Positions 35,836-44,292 of a stretch of 52,465 bases of DNA are shown in pieces (position 1 is the first letter of the stretch; every line of letters begins with the position of its first letter). A program made the position numbers and the translations under genes. The stretch spans positions 1-52,465 of the forward strand of contig CAKPGC010000011.1 in assembly GCA_934154445.1 (NCBI GenBank), in the 5' to 3' direction. Under the pieces are notes generated by a model. It worked only from the letters and a program-made list of their open reading frames with translations. It ran no database searches and was not told the origin of the DNA. This DNA comes from an uncultured Clostridia bacterium (GTDB taxonomy: Bacteria > Bacillota > Clostridia > TANB77 > CAG-508).

Positions 35836-36738
35836 ATGTTTAAATCAAGTAAAAAAAATAAATTTGAATCTGGAATAATAATTTCTATTTTTATTATTGT
35901 TATTACTCTAATCGTTTACTATATTTGTAACGCGTTAGAATTAGGTAGTTTATCAATTATAATTGCTTTAATCTTCTCAATAGGAAGTGCTTGGGCTTCT
36001 TATTATTATAGTGATAAGATTGTACTTGCATCTTGCAAAGCCAGACCAGCAACAAGAGAAGAAGATTTAAAGCTTGTTAATATATTAGATGCTTTAATGG
36101 TAACAGCAGGATTGCCAAAAAAACCAGATTTATATGTTGTAGAAGATAATCAGCCAAATGCTTTTGCTACTGGAAGAAATCCGGAACATGCCATAATATG
36201 TGTGACAACAGGATTATTACAAAAATTAGATTATTATGAACTAGAAGGAGTCATAGCACATGAAATGAGCCATATAAAAAATTATGACATTTTACTAAGC
36301 ACTGTTGTTTCCGTATTTGTTGGTTTTATAGTAATGCTATCAGATATGTTTTCTAGAGCATTTTTCTGGGGAGGTGCAAAAGATAGAGATAGCGATAGTA
36401 AAGCAAATAGCTTTTTAATGTTACTTGGATTACTTTTTCTAGTATTATCTCCTATATTTGGTACTTTAATGCAACTTGCTCTTTCAAGAAGAAGAGAGTT
36501 TTTAGCAGATAGTACTGCTGTTGAATTTACACGTAATCCGGATGGTTTAATATCAGCATTACAAAAGCTTGAAAACGATCCAAATGAATTACAATCAGCA
36601 AATTCAGCCACAGCAAATATGTATATAATTAATCCATTTAAGAAAAATGGAGATAAAGGTAAAAATAAAACTTCTAGTATATGGTCAACTCACCCAAGTA
36701 CAGAAGATAGAATAGAAGCTTTAAGAAATATAAAATAA
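35836..36738 (+). CDS. htpX: M48 family membrane metalloprotease, HtpX-like
   Basis: HtpX-type proteases degrade damaged membrane proteins. The 300-aa protein has paired N-terminal TM helices, the zinc motif HEMSH in VIAHEMSHIKNYD, another TM pair, and the third ligand in RREFLADSTAVEF. The start ATG at 35836 follows AGAGGA; an upstream TTG at 35815 lies in the palindrome and is less likely. It is downstream of lemA, a recurrent pair. Confidence 0.93.
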   Translation: MFKSSKKNKFESGIIISIFIIVITLIVYYICNALELGSLSIIIALIFSIGSAWASYYYSDKIVLASCKARPATREEDLKLVNILDALMVTAGLPKKPDLYVVEDNQPNAFATGRNPEHAIICVTTGLLQKLDYYELEGVIAHEMSHIKNYDILLSTVVSVFVGFIVMLSDMFSRAFFWGGAKDRDSDSKANSFLMLLGLLFLVLSPIFGTLMQLALSRRREFLADSTAVEFTRNPDGLISALQKLENDPNELQSANSATANMYIINPFKKNGDKGKNKTSSIWSTHPSTEDRIEALRNIK

Positions 36739-36785
36739 TAAAAGGAGCAAAAATAGAATTTATTTTCTATCTTCGCTCCTTTATT
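36738..36785. terminator. Bidirectional terminator, htpX / mazF
   Basis: AAAGGAGC pairs with GCTCCTTT, with an inner ATAGAA/TTCTAT stem, between convergent genes. Confidence 0.8.
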
Positions 36786-36791
36786 TAATTT

Positions 36792-37142
36792 TTACTCTTC
36801 CAAACCAAAACTTACGCCTAACGCATTATTAATTTCATTTATAATTTTTTCGTCTTCTATGTGTCCTATTTTCTCTTTTAATCTACTCTTATCTATTGTT
36901 CTAATTTGTTCTGTTAGTATTACAGAATCATTTTTTAATCCACATTTTTCCGAATCTATTTCTATATGTGTTGGCAATTTTGTTTTATGTGTTTGTGATG
37001 TTATAGCTGCCGCAATAACAGTTGGGCTATATTTGTTACCCAAATCATTTTGTATTATTAAAACTGGTCTTATTCCACCTTGTTCAGAACCTACAACAGG
37101 GCTTAAATCTGCATAATACATATCTCCTCTTTTTATTATCAT
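36792..37142 (-). CDS. mazF: MazF/PemK-type endoribonuclease toxin
   Basis: The 116-aa protein matches EndoA/MazF: IIKRGDMYYADLSPVVGSEQGG, RPVLIIQND, PTHIEIDSEKCGL, and the C-terminal EQIRTIDKSRL. These toxins cleave mRNA at short sequences. The start ATG at 37142 is eight bases after AGGAG; a GTG at 37151 is the alternative. I see no mazE/ndoAI antitoxin frame in the 80 bases upstream, so the toxin looks unpaired locally. Confidence 0.92.
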   Translation of the reverse strand: MIIKRGDMYYADLSPVVGSEQGGIRPVLIIQNDLGNKYSPTVIAAAITSQTHKTKLPTHIEIDSEKCGLKNDSVILTEQIRTIDKSRLKEKIGHIEDEKIINEINNALGVSFGLEE

Positions 37143-37220
37143 ATTCTTCACTCCTAATATTAGTATGTGTCAAGCTTGTATTTTTTTATATTAGTTTGTA
37201 AAGATAAATATTCTACAATA

Positions 37221-37916
37221 TTATATTTCTTTTGTTATATCCAATAATCTAAATGCATATATTTTTTCATTTTCTAGTTTATTTATATTTATCTCATTAT
37301 ATATTATGTAGATTATTACATTTTGGTTAGTATCTTTTATTTCCATTCTTATTGGTTTGCCTGTTTCTTTTGATACATATAATTTTTCATATTTTTGATA
37401 ATTATTTTCATTTTGTGCAGTTGTTTCCATTATTACTTGGTTATTTTCCTCTTTGAATTGTGAATTTGAGTTATTTTTGTAATTTTCTATAAAATTTATC
37501 AAATCCAAGTTATTTTTTGTTATATCCGAATAATTTTCTATTATTTTTGTTAAGCTTAATTTTGTATTCTCTATTTTTAAATTATTACCTTCTTTTATTA
37601 TTCTAACTCCTTGTATATTACTTGGCTCAACAACTTCTTGTGTAATATTTTTATCATTTATGTATGTTTGTTTTATTTTATATTTGTTACTATTCTTATT
37701 ACTTTTTACTTCAACATCTATTTCAGTTTCATAAGATTTAATGTTTAAAATATAATCTACAACTTCTTGACTAGTACTATTATTTCCAATTTTAAAAGTT
37801 TTAGCCGTTTTATTATTAATTTTTACAAAAATTATTATCAAAACCACCAATATTATTGTTAAAGCTATGATCATTTTTCCTTTGTTAACATTTTGTTTCT
37901 CTAATTTTTTTGCCAT
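37221..37916 (-). CDS. GerS/LolA-like anchored protein
   Basis: The 231-aa protein has an N-terminal TM anchor (about 15-32) and an extracellular beta-rich domain. The pattern VVDYILNIKSYETEIDVEVKSNKN resembles the LolA-like fold of clostridial germination lipoproteins (GerS and relatives) and DUF4367-type proteins. There is no lipobox cysteine, so it would be anchored by the helix. A link to spore germination is only suggested by the neighbouring sporulation-type genes. It starts about 100 bases after dusB. Confidence 0.6.
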   Translation of the reverse strand: MAKKLEKQNVNKGKMIIALTIILVVLIIIFVKINNKTAKTFKIGNNSTSQEVVDYILNIKSYETEIDVEVKSNKNSNKYKIKQTYINDKNITQEVVEPSNIQGVRIIKEGNNLKIENTKLSLTKIIENYSDITKNNLDLINFIENYKNNSNSQFKEENNQVIMETTAQNENNYQKYEKLYVSKETGKPIRMEIKDTNQNVIIYIIYNEININKLENEKIYAFRLLDITKEI

Positions 37917-38015
37917 TTTAAAAAGCCTCCTAAAAATTATTCTTATTAATTTTTATTCGGCTTATTTTATTTTATGTTTTATTTAATAATTCTTGCTGTT
38001 CCCCAAACTTTATTT

Positions 38016-38987
38016 TTAATAATTGAAAAAATCCTCTACCATCTTAATTAGTACTTCTTTTTTCTCGATTTTATTTATTTCACTTCTAAACTCACTCGAA
38101 TCCGGCATGTTTTTGGTATACCAAGCTAAGAATTTTCTCATTTCTCTAATAGCTGTCAATTCTTCTTTTTCTTGTAGTTCTAGCTCTATATGTTTTTTTA
38201 TTACTCGTAATTTTTCTTTATTCGAGATTTCTGGAAGTTTTTCACCTGTTTCTAGGAAATGTTTTATTCTTTTAAAAATCCATGGATTTCCAAATGTTCC
38301 TCTACCTATCATTATTCCATCAACCCCTGTGTATTCAAACATTCTCAAGGCTGATTCTTCATCAATTATATCTCCATTTCCTATAACAGGAATTTTTACA
38401 CTTGCTTTTACTTTCTTTATTATATCCAAATCAACTTTACCAGAATACATTTCTGTTCTAGTTCTTCCATGAATCGTTATTGCAGATACCCCTGCATTTT
38501 CTGCCATTTGTGCAAATTTCACTGCAACAATATTATTTAAGTCCCATCCTTTTCTAATTTTTAAAGTTACTGGTTTATCCGAATTTTTCACTACAGCTCT
38601 TACTACTTTCTCAGCTTTTACAATATCTAAAAGTAATTTACTACCATCACCATTTTTGACTACTTTAGGTGCCGGGCACCCCATATTTATATCTACAATA
38701 TCTGCGAGTTTACTAACATATTTAGCTGCATACCCCATTGTTTCTTCATCGCTTCCAAATATCTGAATACTAATAGGTCTTTCTTCTCCTTGGGTATTCA
38801 TTAACAATTTTGTTTTTGAGTCATCATAAAAAATAGCTTTACTACTAACCATTTCTGTACACACAAGTCCTGGTCCAAATTCTTTACATATTTTTCTAAA
38901 ACTTATATCTGTTACCCCCGCCATTGGAGCTAATATTAAATTATTTTCTAATTCTACATTTCCAATCATTAATTTTTTTAAATACAT
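38016..38987 (-). CDS. dusB: tRNA-dihydrouridine synthase DusB
   Basis: The enzyme reduces uridines in the tRNA D-loop, using FMN and NADPH. The 323-aa TIM-barrel protein has LAPMAGVTDISFRKICKEFG, the catalytic cysteine in MGCPAPKVVKNGDGS, HGRTR, and IGNGDI ... MIGRG phosphate-binding loops. Length is normal. It follows rodA and may be in the same transcription unit. Confidence 0.95.
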   Translation of the reverse strand: MYLKKLMIGNVELENNLILAPMAGVTDISFRKICKEFGPGLVCTEMVSSKAIFYDDSKTKLLMNTQGEERPISIQIFGSDEETMGYAAKYVSKLADIVDINMGCPAPKVVKNGDGSKLLLDIVKAEKVVRAVVKNSDKPVTLKIRKGWDLNNIVAVKFAQMAENAGVSAITIHGRTRTEMYSGKVDLDIIKKVKASVKIPVIGNGDIIDEESALRMFEYTGVDGIMIGRGTFGNPWIFKRIKHFLETGEKLPEISNKEKLRVIKKHIELELQEKEELTAIREMRKFLAWYTKNMPDSSEFRSEINKIEKKEVLIKMVEDFFNY

Positions 38988-39034
38988 CTATTTCTCCTTA
39001 AAATAGAGATTAAGAAATATTTTATCTATAATCT

Positions 39035-40142
39035 CTATTTTACAAATATGGTTTTTTGTCTTTTACTGCTAATATTTAATAAAATTCCGATTAACACATA
39101 ACTTGTTATTAAAGAACTTCCTCCATAACTAACAAATAATAGTGGAACACCAGTTATTGGTAGTAACCCCATTACCATACCAATATTTTCTGTTATATGG
39201 AATAAAAATATACCTGCTATTCCTGATGCAATCAAAGCTCCTACACTGTCCTTTGCTGTTTTCGCCACATATAACGCTTTTGTTACTAAAAACGTATTAA
39301 GAACTATAATCGCACCGTGCTATTATAAATCCCATTTCTTCTCCTATTACTGAATATATAAAATCCGTTGTTTTGGGATATAAATATCCCAACTGTGTTT
39401 GATTTCCCTTTAGCAATCCCATTCCAGTTAGTCCTCCTGCTCCTATTGCTAATTTTGATTGTATTATATTATATCCGCTTCCACGTGGATCAGACTCGGG
39501 ATTTAAAAATATATCTATTCTTTTTTTGGCATGTTCAGGTAGTACAAAATTATATAATATTGGAATTGATATACCAACAATAATCAATGCACCAATTATA
39601 TATTTTTTATCAATACCTGCAGTAAATAACATCATGAAAAGAGCCACACAGAATGCCATTGCTGTACCGTAATCCGGTTGTTTTGCTATTAATAACAATG
39701 GTATTGCTATAACTACAAATATAAGTAACAATTTTGTTGGTTTATTTATATCTTCAATATATTTTTCTTGTATTTTAGATATTACAAATGCTAAAAATAA
39801 AATAACTGCAATCTTTGCAAATTCTGATGGTTGAAATGAAAAGCTTCCAATATTAAACCAACTTGTTGCCCCATTTATTGGCTCCGTAAATAATACTGCT
39901 ATCAAAAGTATGATAAATACACCATAAAAAATTGGTGATAGCTTTACCAATGTTTCATAGTTTATTAGCATTACTATTACCATTATTATTATACTTACAA
40001 CAAACCATATTATTTGTTTCTTAAACTCATCATATTCTGTTTCTTGAGTTGCTGAAAATAGTGCAATTAATCCTATTATAGTAAGAATAATTGCAACTAT
40101 TAACAATCCCCATTCCATATTTTTAAATTCTCTTTTTCTCAT
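39035..40142 (-). CDS. rodA: RodA/FtsW family lipid II polymerase, split by one extra base
   Basis: RodA is the SEDS glycosyltransferase that polymerises lipid II for lateral wall growth. The frame from 40142 runs to GEEMGFIIA, and the adjoining frame continues GAIIVLNTF ... GVPLLFVSYGGSSLITSYVLIGILLNI, the conserved SEDS C-terminus. Removing the base at 39317 joins them into 368 residues with about ten TM helices. The zero-frame codon at the break is CGG, followed by five codons and a stop. It follows minD-minE, as in other clostridia. It is either a sequence error or a translational +1 frameshift. Confidence 0.92.
39314..39320 (-). other. +1 frameshift site in rodA at an in-frame CGG
   Basis: The coding strand reads ATA GCA C GGT GCG. 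The zero-frame codon is CGG; skipping its C gives GGT (Gly) and restores the SEDS frame. Confidence 0.8.
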
Positions 40143-40182
40143 TAAATCACTCTTTTTCTATTTTTTATATTATAAAAATATT

Positions 40183-40773
40183 TTACTTTTCTGATTTAAC
40201 CTTTTCTTTATCTTCTTCTTTTTCTTCTACTTTTTCAATTACTTCTTCTATTATTTCTTGAACTTTTTCTTGAGCTTCAACTTCCTTTTTTTCTTCTTCT
40301 TTGTTTTCGATTTTTTCTATTTCTTCCGGTTTAATCTCTTCTTTTTGCTCTTGCTTGTCCTCTTGTTTGTGTTCTTCTTTTTTGTCTTGTTTATCTTCTT
40401 GTTTTGTTTCCTCTTTTTTTACTTCTTCTTGTTTTGTTTCAATATCTTTTTTGCTTATTTTTCTTGCATCATTTTTTATATTAAGAATAGGAATATTTGC
40501 GTATAATGCTGGAGCACCATTTGTTCCATCTTCATTTTCTTTGTTTGTTAATCTTACATCAATTTCTTGTTCATCAACTTCTATGTATTTTTTTATTACA
40601 TCTATTATTTCTTGCTTCATTAATTCTAAAAAGTCTACAGATACATTAGCTCTATCTTGCATTAATACCAAGTGCAATCTTTCTTTTGCTGCATCTTTCG
40701 AATTTTCTTGTGATTGTTTTTTATTTTCTTTTTTTCCTATATTTTTAAAGAATTTTATCATATTTTCAAACAT
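40183..40773 (-). CDS. minE: MinE with long Lys/Glu-rich extension
   Basis: MinE stimulates MinD ATPase and sets the position of division-site inhibition. Residues 1-100 fit MinE: an amphipathic N-terminus (MFENMIKFFKNIGKK), AKERLHLVLMQDRANVSVDFLELMKQEI, and EVDEQEIDVRLTN. The protein then adds ~95 residues that are almost only K, E, Q, D and V (repeats of KQED, KEEH), giving 196 aa against the usual ~90. The tail may be disordered or coiled coil. It lies between minD and rodA. Confidence 0.9.
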   Translation of the reverse strand: MFENMIKFFKNIGKKENKKQSQENSKDAAKERLHLVLMQDRANVSVDFLELMKQEIIDVIKKYIEVDEQEIDVRLTNKENEDGTNGAPALYANIPILNIKNDARKISKKDIETKQEEVKKEETKQEDKQDKKEEHKQEDKQEQKEEIKPEEIEKIENKEEEKKEVEAQEKVQEIIEEVIEKVEEKEEDKEKVKSEK

Positions 40774-40809
40774 TATTTCCTATCCCTCCACTTATTAATT
40801 GCTAATATT

Positions 40810-41601
40810 CTATTTTTTAAATAATCTTTTTAACTTTGCCAAAAAGCCTTTTTCTCTACCAGGTATTGTTATTTCTATTTTTTCTCCTAGCACTCTTTTT
40901 GCTATTTCTATATATGCTTTTCCTGATGGTGCTTTTTTGTTTTGTATTACTGGTTCACCTTTATTTGTTTGTGTTATTATATATTCATCATCTGGTACAA
41001 CACCTATTAAGTCTATTGATAATAAATCAACTATATCATCAACATCCATCATCTCGCCTTTTCTTACCATATTAGGTCTTATTCTATTTATTACTAATTC
41101 TGGATTTTTTATTTCTGATGATTCTAATAACCCTATTATTCTGTCAGCATCTCTTATTGCTGATATTTCTGCTGTTGTTACCACTATTGCACGGTCCGCT
41201 CCAGCGATTGCATTTTTAAATCCTTGTTCTATCCCTGCAGGACAGTCTATAAGTATATAGTCAAATTCTTCTTTTAATTTACTTGTTAATTCTTTCATTT
41301 GTTCTTCATTTACAGCACTTTTATCTCTTGTTTGTGCAGCTGGTAGTAGATATAATTCTTTAAATCTTTTATCTTTTATTAATGCTTGTCTTAATTTGCA
41401 TTTTTCTTCAACAACGTCAACTATATCATATACTATTCTATTTTCTAGTCCCATTACAACGTCTAAATTTCTTAATCCTATATCAGTATCAACTAAACAT
41501 ACCTTTTTTCCTTCTACGGCCAAACTTGAACCTAGATTTGCTGTTGTTGTTGTTTTTCCTACTCCACCTTTTCCTGATGTTATAACTATTACTTCTCCCA
41601 T
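40810..41601 (-). CDS. minD: Septum site-determining ATPase MinD
   Basis: MinD is a membrane-binding ParA-type ATPase. The 263-aa protein has the deviant Walker A SGKGGVGKTTTTANLG (9-24), DTDIGLRNLDVVMGLENR, the IDCPAGIEQGF switch, and a C-terminal amphipathic membrane-targeting helix (GFLAKLKRLFKK). The start at 41601 follows AAGGAGG; a longer frame crosses the promoter. No minC lies upstream, unlike the usual minC-minD-minE order. Confidence 0.96.
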   Translation of the reverse strand: MGEVIVITSGKGGVGKTTTTANLGSSLAVEGKKVCLVDTDIGLRNLDVVMGLENRIVYDIVDVVEEKCKLRQALIKDKRFKELYLLPAAQTRDKSAVNEEQMKELTSKLKEEFDYILIDCPAGIEQGFKNAIAGADRAIVVTTAEISAIRDADRIIGLLESSEIKNPELVINRIRPNMVRKGEMMDVDDIVDLLSIDLIGVVPDDEYIITQTNKGEPVIQNKKAPSGKAYIEIAKRVLGEKIEITIPGREKGFLAKLKRLFKK

Positions 41602-41647
41602 ATCTTTCCTCCTTAGGATTTTAAAAAACACTATTTTTTCAAGTATT

Positions 41648-41676
41648 ATGATACAACGAAATAATAAAAAAGTCAA
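41648..41676 (-). promoter_or_regulatory. Sigma-A-type promoter for minD-minE-rodA
   Basis: TTGACT (41676-41671) and TATCAT (41653-41648) are 17 bases apart on the minus strand. Phased T-rich repeats lie just upstream. Confidence 0.6.
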
Positions 41677-41681
41677 TTATT

Positions 41682-41714
41682 ATTACAAAAAGATTACAAA
41701 AAGATTACAAAAAA
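41682..41714. repeat. Three tandem 11-bp repeats (ATTACAAAAAG)
   Basis: ATTACAAAAAG occurs three times head to tail, the last copy slightly changed. It is immediately upstream of the minD promoter, where an A/T-tract UP element would act. Confidence 0.6.
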
Positions 41715-41737
41715 AGTAACAAAATTGTTACTTTTTT
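41709..41737 (-). terminator. Terminator of the pilin-like gene
   Basis: AAAAAAAGTAACAA pairs with TTGTTACTTTTTT around two bases, between the pilin-like gene and minD. Confidence 0.75.
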
Positions 41738-41758
41738 ATTTTTATATATTTTTTGCTT

Positions 41759-43580
41759 TTAGTACAATGCTACTCTAAATGCAACTGCAATATTGCTTTC
41801 AACAATTAATCCTCCTCTTATGGCTGCTGTATATCCAGAATCTCCTCCATTATCTGCATATCTTCCGCCTCTATATGTCCACTTATAAAACTGTGGAAAT
41901 TGAGTTGTATCAACTTGTTCTAATGTAAATTCACTAATATTTCCTGAGAAGTCATATATATTTAAAGCTTTATTTTTTTCACTAGCTCCTGTTGTTAATA
42001 ATGCATATTGTGTCGCTTCTTTTATTCCCGTAGCATTTACCCAATTGGTAGAATTATATTTTTTAGCATTTATACTGTTTATCTTAAATGTTGAATCCAA
42101 ACAGTTTCCCCAATCACTACTTCTAACTGCAATATCTTCATAAGTCAAATCTGAATTTTCCTCAAGAAATTTACATGTTAAGTCCCATTGTATACCAAAT
42201 AATAAACTACTTGTTTTGCTTGCATCTGCTGACATTTTACTTGCTAGATTTTGTGCTTGGCTACATGTAACATAATTATATGGAATTTGATCAGGTTTAC
42301 TTACTGCTTCTCCAGTTGTTCCACTATTGCTTGTCCTTACACTATTATTAGTTGTTGATGTGCTGTCACCAATTTCATATCTTGATATCCAAAATCCCTT
42401 ATTTGTATATATACTGCTTAGCATTTTATTGTACAATGCTGTATATGTCTCACTGTCTTTTATTCCGCAACCATCATACCATTCATCATCCCAATTACGG
42501 TTTTGTCCTTTTGAACCCTCTCTATAATCTTTGGCATATTCTATTAAGTCAGATTTAATTTTATCATAATCAGTATTATTTTTTGCTGTTGTAAATACGC
42601 TTTCCGGTACTACTACCCATACCCATTCATTATCTTTACCGTCTTTTACAACTAATCCATTTTCAATAACATTCATTGTAGGGGACATACTCACTTTAAA
42701 ACCTTCAGGTATTGTTACTTTATCTCCGGTTTTTATCTTCGTATTCCATTTGCTTTGTGTATGCCTCTGACCATTTTCCTTCATCTATTACAACATATTG
42801 AACGTTTCCATTTTTGTTTTTAAAATAGCCTTTATATGTATTTACACTAGCCACAAATTGATATTCTTCTTGATTACTTTTAAGTTTAATATCTTCAGGA
42901 GTTGACTCTATTTTTGAACTCTGTTTAGTCCATACATATTGATTTTCATTACTTATATCTACTGTATCATCTTGTTTTTCTGATATTACTATATTTTCAT
43001 TATTATCTGATGTTTTTCCAATATAATAGTATCCAGATGGTATTATAATTCCATTTACATATCTTAAATTTATAGCAGTTTGATCTGGTTCTATATAGTC
43101 TGTAAAATATGTTTTTATCTCATCATTTTCTTTAACTTCTATTCCTTTTACATAGAATATATTGTGACTATTTTCGTTTATTATATATAAATCTGTATAA
43201 CTGCTTACTACTGATTCATCTTTAATATTTTTCACATTTTCATAATCTCTACCATAATTTAATGTTAAGCCTTGCATTGCTTCTAAGTCAATTACATAAA
43301 AATCTCCAGTATCATTTTGTGTACTTAACACACTGGCTAATCCATCTGTTTTTGTATTTGTATATTTTATTTGTGCTGGTATTCTACCATACTCTTGATA
43401 ATACTCTGATACTTTCTCTCTTAATATACTTATGTCATTATATAAATTAGTTAATGAATTAATATAGATATTATCTTTGGCATTATATATTAATACATTT
43501 GTAAGTATTAATAATATTACAACTGTTAATACTAGTGCAAGCATTGTAACACCATTTTCTTGTCTTGTTTTATTTTTCAT
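41759..43580 (-). CDS. Pilin-like N-terminus fused to an FGE/sulfatase-modifying-like domain, split by one extra base
   Basis: The N-terminus has a type IV prepilin-like signal: basic residues, then G|VTMLALVLTVVILLIL, lacking the usual Glu5. A long extracellular region follows, and the C-terminus (GFWISRYEIG, IYDFSGNISEFTLE, YRGGRYADNGG, VAFRVALY) resembles the formylglycine-generating-enzyme (C-type lectin-like) fold. One extra base at 42728 or 42729 splits it. Removing it gives MEYEDKNGDKVTIPEGF and 606 residues; the zero-frame codon is CGG, followed by AGA and a stop. It may be a surface pseudopilin or adhesin. It follows the M50/M23 genes closely. Confidence 0.75.
42725..42731 (-). other. 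+1 frameshift site in the pilin-like gene at an in-frame CGG
   Basis: The coding strand reads AAA AAC C GGA GAT AAA. The zero-frame codon is CGG and stops two codons later; skipping one C gives GGA (Gly) in a D-K-N-G-D context. Confidence 0.8.
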
Positions 43581-43622
43581 CTTTCGAATTCTCCCTATTT
43601 TTTTCTTAAGTATAGTTTACTA

Positions 43623-44279
43623 TTAAATTATATTATTTTCAAGTATTTTTTTATAAATCTCTTCTCTCCTTTTGTGTTTAAAATCTTCTTTTATTACAAG
43701 ATACCATAAATATATATCAATTAAAAAAATAGATATATTTTGAATATATAATATTAGTATACTAGATACAGCTGTAATTACTATTACCATAATTTTGGAT
43801 ATTATATTGATGTATTTTTCAGCATTTCTTTTTCCAACAATAATATGTAAGATTCCTTTTAATATTCTTCCTCCATCCAAAGGATATATAGGTAACAGAT
43901 TAAATATCATTATTAAAAAGTTGGTATAAATAATTAACATACTTTTTATTAAATCAAGGTTTAAATTACATGATATTAAAATTATTATAAAATTAGTAAT
44001 CGGCCCTGCAAGAGCAACTATTATTTTTTTTATTTCTAACACATTTCCATTTTTAATTTTTTCATTGTATTCATCTACATTTATTTTAAATGATATAGAT
44101 ACCCCAAATGGCATTACTTCAATTTTTTCTGGTTTCATGCCCATGATAACTCCAGCAAGTAAATGTCCAAATTCATGAATAAGTGCAAAAATCATTATCA
44201 TAGCATATAATTCGATTTGTTTTGTAAAATAAAATAGTATAAGAAAAATAAATATTTTCAAGTCTATTCTAAATCTCAT
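43623..44279 (-). CDS. M50 site-2 protease, SpoIVFB-like
   Basis: The 218-aa intramembrane metalloprotease has HEFGH in ALIHEFGHLLAG near residue 36 and the second metal motif in IYPLDGGRIL near 130, with about five TM helices. Paired with an M23/SpoIVFA-like gene next to the min-rodA region, it fits SpoIVFB, which activates pro-sigma-K in the mother cell during sporulation. A general site-2 protease role cannot be excluded. Confidence 0.85.
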   Translation of the reverse strand: MRFRIDLKIFIFLILFYFTKQIELYAMIMIFALIHEFGHLLAGVIMGMKPEKIEVMPFGVSISFKINVDEYNEKIKNGNVLEIKKIIVALAGPITNFIIILISCNLNLDLIKSMLIIYTNFLIMIFNLLPIYPLDGGRILKGILHIIVGKRNAEKYINIISKIMVIVITAVSSILILYIQNISIFLIDIYLWYLVIKEDFKHKRREEIYKKILENNII

Positions 44280-44292
44280 ATTTTTTCCTCTT

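Noticed and set aside
40258..40798. Overlapping plus-strand ORFs opposite minE
   Set aside because: They mirror the Lys/Glu-rich minE tail (Phe/Leu/Ser-rich complement) and have no start signals.
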